A DNA stretch of 64,000 nucleotides from Pterobdella sp. o SKG-2022. Its lineage: Eukaryota; Annelida; Clitellata; Hirudinida; Piscicolidae. Location of the stretch: the NCBI GenBank assembly GCA_964035795.1, contig OZ038322.1:22211859-22275858 (forward strand), written 5' to 3'. Shown here in pieces: positions 11,401 to 25,262 of the stretch (position 1 is the first letter of the stretch; every line of letters begins with the position of its first letter). Made by a program: the position numbers and the translations under genes. Under the pieces are notes generated by a model. That model saw only the letters and a program-made list of their open reading frames with translations. It was not told the origin of the DNA and ran no database searches.

Positions 11401-14400
11401 TTATTGAAAAGCTAACATGGTGCCAGAGTGGAACGTCAAATCAATTTTCCTGCTCACAAGAGGGCTATTAGTACTGTTCTTTTCATCGATTTTTTTGATT
11501 GTTGAGTCTATAGTTTCTTCTGTTGTTATTGTTTTGTTTTGCAAACAGTTTGGTTCTATGCCATTTTCAGAGACCAACTTAGGAGACCTGTAGTCGTTTT
11601 CTATAATATGATTGTTGGAGAAAAAACTTTTTTGGTTCAAATTTTCGTGGTCTTTTCTTTTTTTACGCTGCCACCATAGTACAATAAAAATCGCTAAAAG
11701 TAGAATGACAACAATCATCGAGAAAAAACATGCAAGCAACCAGACAACATTACGTTTAAGTTTTTTAGCCATTACTTTTCTCAAAAACCATCGCCAACTA
11801 TTAGAATTGTTTTCCTCTATTAAATTCCCATAATCAGCGTAATTATAATCAAATAGCCAAGATTCAATGACAATTACGTTTAGATAACTTGACGTCTTTA
11901 AAGTAGGATTTCCTTTGTCGGAAGCACTGAAAAACAGCGTTAAAGAATCATTAAGATTTGCATAAACGCTCGCCATGTCCGTCGTTAGAACCACATCCCC
12001 TGTGATTGAATTCACTTCAAACAACTTCAGTTCATTGCCCTTTGTTATTTCATACTCTATTAAAGCATTCCGACCCAAATCTTTATCACTTGCTCGGATT
12101 CTAGTTATTTTATAGCCTTTTTTGACGTCTGAAGAGATTTTTAAAGTGTGGTTTTCATACGTTGGGTAAATGAAAACCGGTTCGTTATCATTTATATCTT
12201 GTATGGTCACAACAACCTTGCAACTGCTGGACAATAGTCGATTATTTCGATCAATAGCTACCACTTCAAAACGGTATTCATATTTCATTTCTCTGTCGAA
12301 TGAACGCAACGAAAATAATCTTCCCGTGTGCTCATCGATTTTGAAGTTTTTTCCCCAAACACTTATTTGTTCGTCTTTAAAGGCATACATGACAACGTCG
12401 TTAGGTGTTATATCCATATCTTTGGCCTCCAATTGCCCAATGAATATACCCGCTTGTTGGTTTTCTAATAGTTCAAAAACGTATAATTCGTTTAGAAAAA
12501 AAGGTGTCTCGTCATTATCGTCAATCAATCTGACCACAACTTCACAAAAAGAGCTGAGTGGAGGGTTCCCAGAATCGAAAGCCACTATTTTAACTTTAAA
12601 TATCGCTTGTTCTTCTCGATCTAACTTTTTCAGTGCTACTAACATTCCATTATCTTTTATGGAAAATATATCCTGGTAGAATGTATCTTGCAATTTATAA
12701 CTGATTTTTGAGTTTTTTTCGTCTACGTCAATGTCTTTGGCTTCAACCTTGAAATAATTTTCAATTTATCAAATGGTATTAAGTGCATTTCTATGAATTG
12801 TTATTTAGAATAATTTGTTTTTATGTTAAAAAACGTTTTAGTACCTTCAAAATAGGAGAACCAATATAATTGTTTTCGAGAATTTCAGCTTCATAAAGCT
12901 TTTTCTCAAACGTTGGTTTATTGTCGTTTACGTCAACAATTTCAATATCAATAATCTTTTCACTACTCAAAGATGGTTTTCCAGAATCGTGACAAATTAT
13001 TTTAGCAAAATATTTAATGTTTTCTTCATTGTCGAAAGGCATATTAGAAACCACTTGGTACTCGTTATTTATTATTGGTATTAGTCTGAAAGGTTCTTTA
13101 TCACCACGGTTGCTTTTAACGCTTTTGTTCTTACTATGCGTGGAGCGTTTTTTATGCCGAGATTTTTTACTTTGTTCTTTCTTATTTTTTGTTCTATACT
13201 TTCTTCCTGTAAGATCTCTATTTTTGAAAGTTATTGCATTTTTAGATTCATGTGATTTTTGATTTTCTGGCAGATAATCTCCAAAAAATAAATCATGCTC
13301 GTCATACACATTATTGTTGTTTCCGTATGTTCCTGGCGAAAGATTTACTCTTCCATTTGTGTAACCTCCGAACTCGTTGAAATAATCGTTATAGTTTGAA
13401 AATTTTTCTTTTGGATTAGATTTTTGCACAGTTCCGCCATTTCTACTTTCAGTTTCAATGGCACAAACTGTCCATCCAGCCGCTCCACTGTCGGCATCCG
13501 AAACGATCACGTGGCACAAAAACGTAGCAACTTGTTGGTTTTCTTCTATTTTTGCTGAAGAGGCATTGGAAGCCACAAGAGAATTGACAATAATCATTGG
13601 GCGGTTGTCGTTAGTGTCGTTGACGTTAATAATAACACTAGCCTCTGAAGACAATGGTTCAACTCCACTATCAGAAGCCTGTATAAGCAATCTCATCACT
13701 TTAGCCTTTTCGTAATCTACCTCGCCTTTCACTACAACATCACCAGTATTTGAGTCGACTTCAAAAACACCTCCATACAGAGTTTTTGAATTGTGACCCA
13801 AAGAATACTGCACAAACCCGTTAAGATTTTCATCAAGGTCATAAGCAGTGACTCTTGCAACTATGCTACCAACTGGCACGTTTTCTATGACTTCAACCTC
13901 ATAAGAAGAATACTCAAAAGTTGGCGTATTGTCGTTTGCATCAGTGACCACAATGGTGACCGCGAGAGATCCATTTGTGGGTGGGTTTCCTCCATCATAC
14001 GCGACCACGATCATTTTGTGCTCTTTCTTCAACTCTCTGTCCAATTCTTTTGCTAAAACTAGCTTGATCTGTTCAAAAAGTAAATTTTGTATTTATTGTA
14101 ATAAAATATATATTCCTAATTTAAGTTTTTTTAAAATTTAATGTAGTATACTTAATATATTTTAAATATTTTAATAAATAAGATGACTTAATAACATCAT
14201 AGTTTAAACTCTTACATCAGGAGACCCATCTAGCTTGCTTCCCACTCTCAAACCCATACTACCATCATCACAGTCTAGCTCGTATCTTGAAAAAGTTTCA
14301 TGAAATGATTCAACTTCAAAATTGCAAAGTACTTTCAGCATTTAGATTTATAAAATAATTAACATCGCATGCATAATTAAGGTTGTATCACTCAAGAAAA

Positions 14401-17400
14401 AATTTTGAAAAGAGAAACAGACTCAACAAAATTTATTTGAAGTATTCAAGAGAGACAAGATAGCATTTCCAAATCTAATTACCACAAAATATGACTCATT
14501 GTTCACCTGACAATGGAATTATATCCCTGATCATGATCAACTGCGTTGTTGATAGTGATGGTTGTTTCAGTGGGCAATGAAGATTCCAATAACTCGTGGA
14601 TCAGGGTTGGTGGTGTAAAGGTAGGTGTGTTGTCGTTGATGTCTTTTATTATTATGAATACCTTTGTAGTAATCAATAGAAACTGGTGAATGCATGGGTA
14701 AATGACATTTATGTTTCAATTAACTATAAGATATACTGTTCAATACAATCAGCTGCAAGAGGGTGAAACTTTTAAACTATCTGCAAAACGTTTGTGCTGC
14801 AAAAAGATTGGTGGAGAAAAACTTTTCAACAACCAATTAATTGGTGAGGCTATCAAATATAATTGTTCTATTATTGTCAAAGTTTTATATAATCAATACT
14901 GCAAAGCTCCCATTAAGAAGACCTTGAAATTTCAAAATAGAATTTTAGTTTGTATTTTCTCTAATTTCAACTAAGACTGCTGGACCGTGATTTAAAGGTT
15001 GCAATAATTGCGTAATGTGTGAATATACATAACTACTTAAATTTACTGATGTGTTTTTCGTCTGATGAACTAAGATGCACTTATTGAAAAGTTTAGCTAG
15101 CTCTCATGAATATATGTATTTTTTAGATCTTTACACATGTAAGTTACTATGAAAAGTTTTGTTACCATCTTTCAAAGTAAAGCTAGTGTGAAGCTTTAAT
15201 GAATCGGAATATCAATGATTTTCAATCATAATGGCAATCCAATTCACTGTTATCATATACTAACTTTTGAAACCCATAATTTATAATTGAATCGAGTGAA
15301 AATTAACTGAAATTATATTAAAAGTCTTGTTTTTAAAGAAAAATTTGGAAAAGCTTTATTTTTATGACTAAATAAATATTAATACAAAATTTTAATTTGC
15401 TGGACTGAAAGAAAAAAACATAAATGGAATGAACTTTTAAATACTCTGTTAATATAAATTCAAAATTTTTTTGTCTAGAAAGCTTTAAATTCCAATTTTT
15501 CTTTAGACCCTTAAAATATGGTTAATGATTTGAAATAAATCTTCTTTTTAGTTTTTTCAGTTTGGAACAATTTAATACTTAAACTTTGTCTAATGTTCAC
15601 AAAAACTTATTTTTTTTTAATTTTGGAAAAATTCATTAAATTATAATCAAACTTTATTGCAAAAATATATTCCAAAACCACAAGAATATTTTAAAAGTCT
15701 TTTGATTACCCTCATAAGTCATACATTTTCAAAATTTGGAAAAAAATTGTCCAAAAAGTTATTTTTTGTTAAAGTAAGTCACCTGAAACCTCTGCTTCGA
15801 CTCTGATATAGGCAGCTCTGAGAAGGCGCTCTTTTTCAAACCCAGTTTAATTGCAATTTAAAAATTACTTCCTATTGAACGTTTCTATATAAGAAATAAT
15901 TATTTTGTTTTCTAGTGAAACTTGCTCGAAATTTTTATAAAAATTGAGCAAGTTTGGTTTGGAATCGCTTGCTAAATAATATCTTTAGCGCCTCAGTTGC
16001 ATCTTAAGTCATAAATAAAAAATGCTTCTTTGTGTTGAAAGTCCAATAAAGAAAAAAATTAATAAAAAGTTTTCTCATAATAGCAAATAAGATTAAGTTT
16101 CTGCAAGATTTCCAAGATGGATTGAAATACATTCATTGAAACAAGAGCTATAACTTCCAATAAATTCAGCCTTCTTCATTAGGCTATAAAATTACTTTCA
16201 AAAACTCTCCAACCTCAAAGTTTTCTTGAGAAAAGATATTCCACAAAATACATGCGATGTCTCTAAAAAGTTGAACAAAATTCTAAATGGTGTAATAATT
16301 GTCGGGGAACCTTGACGATGGTGAAATATTTCATGGGATGGACTGCCACATCCTGCCTCACTGTACACTTGTGTCTCTCTTCAAACGCATCAAATGCTTG
16401 CATCTCCCTTCCGTCTGCATGGTTGTATATGTCGCCAAATTTTGAGTACATTATTTTTTATGAAAAGTTAATTTAAAAATGTTCATGGTGAAATCCATCA
16501 ATTACATGTGATTCGAACTAATTACAAAATTCTTCAATTTATCAATATTTTGTTGAGAAATTTTGAAATTGAATTTTGTTGCAATGCAAAATATTTATTG
16601 AATATTTGGATAAGTGGCACAAAATCTTTACCAACCTGCCAGAGTAAATGGCTTAAGTACCTTATGGTCGGCTGAAATGAAAAAAAATGAAGAGCACAAA
16701 GATTTTGGGTTATTGGCTAATCAAATAAATGTATAAAAAACTTTCACACCAAAAAACGAATACTTCATGAGAGTAAAGAAGATATTATCAATAAGAAAAT
16801 AATAAAGCAAAAAATATAATTTGCAATTACAAATAAGCAAACCAAATAATAACAATAAAAAATAAAAAAATCAAATAAAAGTAAGAATGAGTATAAATGA
16901 TAACAATAATAATAATACTAGTAGTTAAAAAAATATCGATGGTCGATAAAACACTTGGAACCCCTGTGAAACGGAGTATTTTGAAAGGTATCTACAAGTT
17001 TCGATACTTGATCGATATAATAAGCCTTCACCTAACATTTGCTCAACACTTATGAGAATATATATATCAAAAAATGTTTAAAAAAAATAAAAAATACTAA
17101 TGAGTGATAATTAAAAAAAAACAAAAAATACTAAAAAAATAAAATCAATAACAAGACCATCCCCAACAACAGATAGTGATCACAATAAAAAATTCTAACA
17201 AACAACCCCACAATCCAAGCCACAATTCAAGCACTAACACGAAGATTCGGGGCATAAGGTTTCTCTGTCGATCCTGCCGATGACGCTGATCACTCCAGTG
17301 TTTTCGTGGAGGTGGATGGGCAGTATTGGCGTGGTTAGAAACTTGAATTTCAGATTGTGGTGCTGTGAGTTGTATGCTTTTTCTTTTCCGGTTGGTTCGT

Positions 17401-17680
17401 CTTCATATTTGTTGTACTTTTTGCCATATTTAGTGTGTTTATCTTCATAATTATTATAATTCTTATGAGTATTCCCGCCTTTAGTATCGTCATTGTTGTG
17501 CTTTCTTTGGTTCATGACGTTCATAATACTTCCAATCACGTAGCCAATCGGAGGCTCCTCATTGGTGAAGTAGGTCACGTTGATGACGACGGTAGGAGAG
17601 GAGAGGCAGGTTTGGATGGAGGTCAAGAGAGAAACAAATAAAATGAAGTGTGCACTTGCTGTTTGATGCCACCAGTTCAT
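11401..17680 (-). CDS. Protocadherin A, complete six-exon gene
   Basis: Exons 17680-17239, 16414-16311, 14661-14507, 14285-14216, 14068-12845 and 12747-11401 join in phase to 3342 nt (1113 aa). Exon 1 encodes a signal peptide and EC1 with EEPPIGYVIGSI and GRIDRETLC. Later exons carry six cadherin linker motifs of the DxNDNxP type (DINDNTP, DANDNTP, DTNDNRP, DVNDNKP, DDNDETP, DINDNEP), implying about seven EC repeats, the usual protocadherin number. Each linker carries calcium-binding Asp/Asn residues. A hydrophobic span near residues 998-1024 (LLACFFSMIVVILLLAIFIV) is followed by the stop-transfer QRKKRK and a short tail of about 83 residues. EC1 contains a Lys/Asn/Tyr-rich insertion, and the fourth repeat region has a ~130-residue basic insertion with RHKKRS. 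Expected role: homophilic adhesion at the cell surface. Paralogue of the gene at 277-2379, same strand. Confidence 0.9.
14702..16310. other. Intron 2 of protocadherin A
   Basis: AT-rich intron sequence between exons 2 and 3 (16311 and 14661). A 90-codon plus-strand open frame at 14702-14974 has no recognisable domain and lies antisense within the intron. I see no repeat or RNA gene. Confidence 0.6.
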
Positions 17681-20600
17681 TTTTTTGGTTTTGTGTTCCC
17701 GATCATTTTGAGCTAAATTTTGAGATTGTGTTTTAAAAAAATTTTTATCTAGCTCTGAAATAAATGAAGCTTTGAATTGACAATTTGAGCATTAAGCGAG
17801 TGAAGTTTTGAAAACTCATAAATATTCACATTTGAAATAGTAATTAAACAAACTAAAAATAAGAAAAATTTCAAAACTATGCAAACTAAAAATAGATTTG
17901 AAACAAGATAATTCGACTTTTGAGCATAATGTAATCTAACAAACATCTTTCAGATCTTTTCATTCCCAAATAAAACAGATTTTTATTTTTTTAATTATAA
18001 ACTATATAAACTAAAAAGTTTTTTCGAAACAAACTTCAATGTTGCATAAATTAAAATTTAAACGAATTGAAAAATGAAAAATGTAGTGGAGTTCCCATAA
18101 AATCGCTTATTCAATCAGCATGCAGATTTTTATCTCATCAGATCTGCTTTTTAAATATAAATCCTTTAAGTATTTTATTATTCCACAAAACAGTTTTAAA
18201 TTTTGATTTTTTTTACATACATTCTTTAAGGTCGTTTTTGGTTAAATGAGAAAATATATTTTTGAACTGGATGTAGATATGAGGAGGGAATGAATGTGTA
18301 GTTCTTTCAATCTTTTTATTCAAATTCAAACTTCTCATTGTGTTTTTTTAAATAAAAATTAAATTTTATTTAAATTTTTGGAATATTTTGATAGAATTTC
18401 AAAATAATAATTTTTTTCATTATTATTTCAATTTAAAATAAATCGAATTAATTATTATATTTAACAAAGAAATACTCAAATCAGTTTTTACATAAAATTG
18501 TTTCTTAAATAGCTTAATTCTTGAATTAAGTGTGACTTAATATTCTGTTTTGGAATGCAAAAACAGATACGTGAGATTCTAGTTTTTAATTATCAACAGT
18601 CTCTCTATACTATATATAGACTCAATTCTCAGTTTTCACAATTGAAAATATATAATTCTATTTTTAAAGTTGATTTGCACGATTGAATATTCAAGTAACT
18701 AATTTTAAAAACTATAAATAAAAATTTTGAAATTTTAATTAACACAAAAAATAAAATTAAAAATTAACTTACAGTATAAAAAAGATCCATTCAAATACTG
18801 GTTTTTTGTGGAAAAGAGAACTCAAAGTGGTGAGTTGATTACCGTGAAAAGACACAACTCTCCAACCGCTTATCACATCAATAACGCTGGTTCAGTTTGA
18901 TGCCACTCCCAATCTTAATTCCATTTCAACCATGGAAACATTATCGAGGGATTTTAATATTATTTGCAAGTTTCTATTTTTTCATTTTTTATCCATTTTG
19001 AAAAATAAAAATTTTTATTTCAAAAACCAAAAAAAAATGTTTCATATTTTTTTAACCACTTCAATATGAAATCAAAAACTAGTATGGTACCTCTGGAAAA
19101 ACCAAGACTTATAAATTTGGAAGGATAATTCAGAAATAGACGAAAAACTAAGAAAATTGTTTTTCAAAGAAAAAAATTTTTTTTTACAAAGGGAATCATA
19201 GAAAAATGAATTATAAATGCATTTGTTTGCAAGCTCTCAAAGTAAGAATCACAGATTTATGACATTGAAGATGTTTTCGAGGGTTAATAATGGCTTCAAT
19301 TTATGTATCACTTCATTTAATTACTTTGTTTTCACAATTCTAGTCCAACATTTTTTCCTCAATCAAGTTTTGCTTCTATTCAACCGAATTTTTTAAATTT
19401 TTGTTAAAAGCTTCCTTTTGTTTTTTTCGTTCAAAATTTTTTCTAGTTTACATCAAATCTCATTCATAATTCGTGTTTTTTTGTTTCAAGTTTAATTCAA
19501 AAGTTTTTCATGACAAATCTAAAAAAACTGTTGATAAATTTTTAACATTTTGTCAAATTTAATTAAAAAAAATTTTCATATTCACAAATCCTTTTGTCAT
19601 TAATACCAAATAATTTTGATCAAAAACTTTTCTATTATACTCACGAAATACATAATTAATTCAAATTTTTTCGAATTTAAAAAAAAAACTTTAAAATTAA
19701 TTTTTAATTAATTTATTTTTAATAAAAACAACTTAATTATCATTTTTGTGGCATTTGAAAAAAAAGCACTAAAACCAAAAAATCCAATATGCATTGATGA
19801 CGTTAAAACAAAGATTCTAGGACGTTTTCTTTACTTCGATTTTTAATTATTCCTTGAAAGGGTACTAAAAGCACAAAAAAGTTGACAGAAAATTTGTTTG
19901 ACTTTTGTAGTAGTTATTGGATGCTAATTTTTTAGATATATCCTTTGTTTTATAAAATAATTCAATAAAGAACGAGAAATTATGAAAACGTGATTATCGG
20001 TTTGAATTTTCGAACAACTATTTTTTTACTTGGTCTAAATGAAAAAAAAACTTCAGTTTTGATTCGATTTTTTACTGAGAGTTCTAAAAAATAATAAGAA
20101 ATTACTTTTAATTCACTTCAAAATATTTGAAATTTAAAATAGCTTTTTAAATCACATTTTATTTTTATAATTGCTAAACTTACCGAAAAATTCTGATTTA
20201 TAGTTCAGTTGCAGACTTAAGACAGCCTCATTTTTGATATCAAAATTCTAAATATACATACAAAAAACAAAACTAAAAAATCTAAATAATCTAAAAATAT
20301 AAGATTAACTTATTGTTCTCAAATAAAATGAAATTGATTTTCAAGAGGATAACTATCAATAGTTAGGACAATCAATTAGGATGTTATCATATAAATCATG
20401 AAACCATCGCGATAATGGAACCACACACAGATAAATCACTGTCCTGCGTTTATAGTTGCTCTATAACTAGTTTAGCTTTTGTTTATGAACCGCTTTAGAT
20501 TTCAAACATTATTTCAAAATTTAATCTTTATTTTACATATGATTTTTAAAAAATGATCAGTTGTTAGCTCAGACACTTTGTAAACATGAAGTTAATTTTA

Positions 20601-23600
20601 CTAACCATTAAGCACAGTCAATCTAAAGGAATTTTCACAAAAGTTCATTGAATTTATATTTAAAAAAAACTTTTCGAAATTACACTTTCAAAATAAATGC
20701 AAAAAATTAAACTATATAAAATTAAATTTCCAAATGAGACTTTTTTGAAGTAAATGTAAAAGCCTTTATAAAATCGTTGTCATATCCAATCTGTCGCAGC
20801 TTATATATGCGTTTGAGCGCAGTCGGACCTCACACAATATGCCATGAACACTTTCATGAAATTATTTCATTTTCTTACCAAAACAGTTCATTATAATGCT
20901 AATTTTTTTATATAATTACCTAAATATTTTGAATTTTTTTCTCATTTAAGCAATCTTCTTTTTTTAAAGAGAAAGAGCAAGACCGAATCAATAAGATTGG
21001 TGCGTAAGAAGTTAATAAATAAAATAGATAACTTTTGAGAGCCGAGTCGTGTGAATAATTAATATATTATTGACAGAGAACGAATATCATGCTAGTACCA
21101 TGGAGAGTAAGATAAAAATAAAAACTCTAAAAATAACATCAAAAATGACCTTAAAAGCGTCACAGGATGCTATTGGAAAATTGTGTCAATTTTTTCACTA
21201 TTGAAAACTTTTAAATAAGACACCGCATTAGAAACATTTTGCGAAATAATAAGATAACCCAGAGGTCAGAAAAAATTGTCGAGAAAAGCTTTTCTGAAAA
21301 ATTTTAATAAATTTTTGCTGAATTTATACGTTGGCACTTTTGTGTTAATTTTATAAATTGGCATCTAAACTTTTTGAAAACCTGAATAGAATTTCTTGTT
21401 CCACTTTTTCTTGTGTTAAAATTCTATTCAAACTTAAATACGTTAGCGAGAACACGAAAATCTTTGGAGTAGAAGTTTTTGGTGCTGATAATATAAGCAC
21501 CGAAAGATAATGATCAATAAGTGTTATGATATTTAAATATCAAAAGGGTGTGTGCTCGAAAAGAAGGTTTGAATCTCAGGTTTTGAATTATTATTGTTTA
21601 ACTCAATTAAATAGTTCAAAAAATAGTATTTATCTTCAGATTTTCACTAAACTTTTTCTTTATAGAAAAAAATTGATGTTTTGACGTTTTTTTGTGAAGT
21701 TTATGAAAGAATTTAATTCAGAGTTCTCATGGATGTTGAATTTTAAATGAAATTAAAGCATAAATTTATTTGAGAAAATTAAAATTAAGTGTTCAACAAT
21801 TAAATTAAGCCAAGAAATTTTTATTCGCATTCACGAAAGTAGTTAATTTTGACGTAAATACTCAGAAAATTTTTGACAATTTTTTGAGAAAGGGCTTTTT
21901 AGACTACACTTGAGAAAACATATTTTTCAACATAGAAATGTCCTGACTGTGTAAAACTTTTCCGATAAAGTGCTTGAGATGGTGGCATCCTTACGCTACG
22001 AATCCCTCAAAAAGTCAATGGTTAAGACAATTGAAGATTTATAAAATGTACATAAATGAACAACATGTCGGTTATAGTTACAGAACATATGTAGTTAAGC
22101 TTTTTTTAAATGTAGAAGAAATTTTCTTAATCACATCTCATTTAGCTTCTAGATCTGGAAACGTGGAAGTTTTCCACTTAAAATTAAAAAATTCAAAATT
22201 TTAAAAATTTCCATTCACACCCCTACACATCCCTCGCATTAAGACCTTCTTATTACTAATATGCTGCAAGCCAAAGAAGTCCCATCAAATCAGCCTATCT
22301 CGCGTAGCATCTCAATCTGCCATATCTTCTTAGCCATTTTTCTCATTTAATAGAACACTCGATTCAAACAAGCATATGTGTGTGTGTTTTACTACAAAAA
22401 TATTTGAAAAAATCAATAAAATTCAAAAAAACTAAGTTTTAATGAAGGCGATAAGATAGATTTTAGATAAAGTTGTTGTGGCTTTATGTAATGGACTTTT
22501 TGAAAACTAAAAACTTAAAAATTAAAATGGCTTAAAATTACATAAAAAGCAAATTTCCAGCGTAAATAATCAGCTTAAAAATAATTTAAAACTTAGTTAC
22601 AAGTTGAAAATAGCTTGGATGCAATAGTGATTCTAGTGTGTGATACCTACCATAGTTTATAGTATTTTGTTGGCAGCTTTGAGAAACGGCACAAGTTATC
22701 TATCGATTTTTATCAGCATCAATTATTAAAAATCCTATTTTTCATTACTCAATGAAACAAAAAAATATTTCTATTTAAACCAAAAAATGTAAAAATCAAT
22801 AGAGAGAATTTTTTCTCAACAAAAAGTTAAATCGCTTAAAACGGTTTGACGATAAATTTAATTTTTCTGCATTGCTGTGCTGAAATAATTCACATTTTTT
22901 CTTGTTAAATTCAATATTAGCTTATAAAAACTTCATTGATTTCGTGCGTAAATAAAAATGAAAGTATGTTAAAGGATTTCAAAAGAAAGGCGGATATGAT
23001 TAATTAACTGACTTCATTAATTTGACAAAATTTGAATGAATGCATATTTTCGGAATTCACAAAAGATGAATCATATCAAACCCACGCGGAAGAGAGTCCT
23101 TGTGCTGGGTGTAGTGAGGTTTGATGAATATGGCGTAAAAAACCGATGAATCCCAGCTTAAAGAAAGAAACCATTTAAACTAATAAGTAGTGTTCTCCAC
23201 TTTGGTCAATTTCAATGTTTTTGCTGCAAAGCTCAACATATTAATTTATAAAATGTAATTATGTTTGAAATTATATTATTTATATTTGAAATAATCTTTT
23301 CTTATATTGCTTTACATTCTCAATAGCATGAGTTTTAAACAAGTATTCAGATTAATAATCATTTTTATTGTTTATTTCTCGAGATTTTTACACAGGCTTT
23401 AAAATAAATCTAAAAGGATGCGGTCTGTGACGAAAACATTACCCGTACTTCAGCAATTATAATGCCTGTCAATTTTTTAGTACTTCTACATAGTGCAACA
23501 AATGATATTTTTCTTTCCCATTTGAAAAACCAAAAAGGGTTTCAACAATGCAGGCGAAAACGTAGGATAATAACTTCAGTGATTTAAAGTTTCTGTATGT

Positions 23601-23623
23601 TGGAACTGGGATTACGAATTAAA

Positions 23624-23839
<216 letters not shown>

Positions 23840-25230
23840 AAGTAATGATGGAAGTAGGAAAAGACTAATGATTATTAGGAATAAATGTTGAAAAGATTAT
23901 TTTCTAAGATGTTTTTTTTTCGCTTAGTTTTTTATCAATTAATTTTGATCTCATGAAAAGTTATTAAAAAGTTTGAAATATGCTTCATAAAAACAGCTTT
24001 TGGTATAAAAATACAACATCCCCAAATTAGCCTGCAACAAAAAAATCAAAAATGTAAAGTTAATTGAAAACTGTAAAAGTTTTTAGCGAAGCTACCAGTA
24101 TCAAACAGTTAATAATGTTAGTTTTATGAGAGGCATCGCTCAGTTTTTAATGTACTTTCAATGTTATTTTCACCACATAAGTTAGCTTAATTTTTTATTT
24201 ATCTGAGTATTTCAAAAACTGAAAAAGATGAATTTGATGCCAGTTTTGATAATATTCTGAGCTCTGTTAAGGTGTGAGAGTAAGATAGAGGTTGGCTTTG
24301 GTAAAAAAATTCAAATAGATGAACATAATTAGAAACAGTGAAATGCCTGGTTGTGAAGGGGATGCTTAAGAACCTGCAAGGTGGTAAACTAGAATCAAAT
24401 CTTCAGCTCTTTTGAAAACATCATATTACTTTCAATTTATAATCAATTTAAAAATTTATATTTTATCTTTCAGTTTTATACAGCTCAGTTTTCCATTTAA
24501 AAGCATTCAAATAGGAAGAATTTTTGCGGAAAAACTTGAACAATATATATTTTTTTTTATATTTTGTTTTTCCGGGCGTTGATAGCAACATGATGTCTAA
24601 AATTACAGAGCCTTTTTATAATTTTCGTTTTATGATCTAGGTGTTTGAAAGTAATTTTGAGTTTTTTGGACATATGGATAAAAAGTTTATTAAATAAATT
24701 ATTTCAACTTTAACAAGTAGAAAATGCTTGAAGGGAAATTGTAACAGTTTCATTGTTTCAAGAAGGTTTATTCCAGCAGTTAATGGTCAGTATTTCATTA
24801 GAAATTCTAATTTTTTAAACTTTTTCATCAAATATTTATTAAAAGCTCGCTAATAATTTAAATTTTTTTTCTATATGTTATTAAAATCTAACTTTGAGAA
24901 ACTAACGTTAATTTTTAAACCTAAGCTAAATCGTTGTTAGCTACTTACTACACATAAAAAATTAGTTCAAATGCTGCAATTTCCTTGTTTTATTCAACCA
25001 TTAGAAATTTATTTTAAAAAGTTAGACGTTTTCAAAAAAAACAGTTTACGAAGGGCAAGAAAGAATAAACAATTGGCAAAGTTAAGGTTTATAGAGGTCT
25101 TAATAGAATTTCAGCTTTTAAAAGCCTTTGGTAAGGTAGAATCTGGATTTATTGGGGAAGAAGGTGGTGAAGAAGAGAGAAAGATGTTTTATGAATGAAA
25201 TAGTAACGATTCCAGCAAGCTTTTAGCATC

Positions 25231-25262
25231 TTATTATAAGGTTAAATTTATCGAAAACTTTT
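25231..25262 (+). repeat. Dispersed ~38-bp repeat, copy 2
   Basis: TTATTATAAGGTTAAATTTA followed by TCGAAAACTTTT; shares the ATAAGGxTAAAxTTATCGAAAA core of the family. Confidence 0.55.

Noticed and set aside
12170..14056. Plus-strand frames up to 169 codons
   Set aside because: Antisense shadows of protocadherin A exons 5 and 6.
21974..22204. 76-codon plus-strand frame
   Set aside because: No domain, no supporting splice signals or conserved motif.
24971..25198. 75-codon frame with acidic C terminus
   Set aside because: Isolated, no domain, length within what chance can give in this region.
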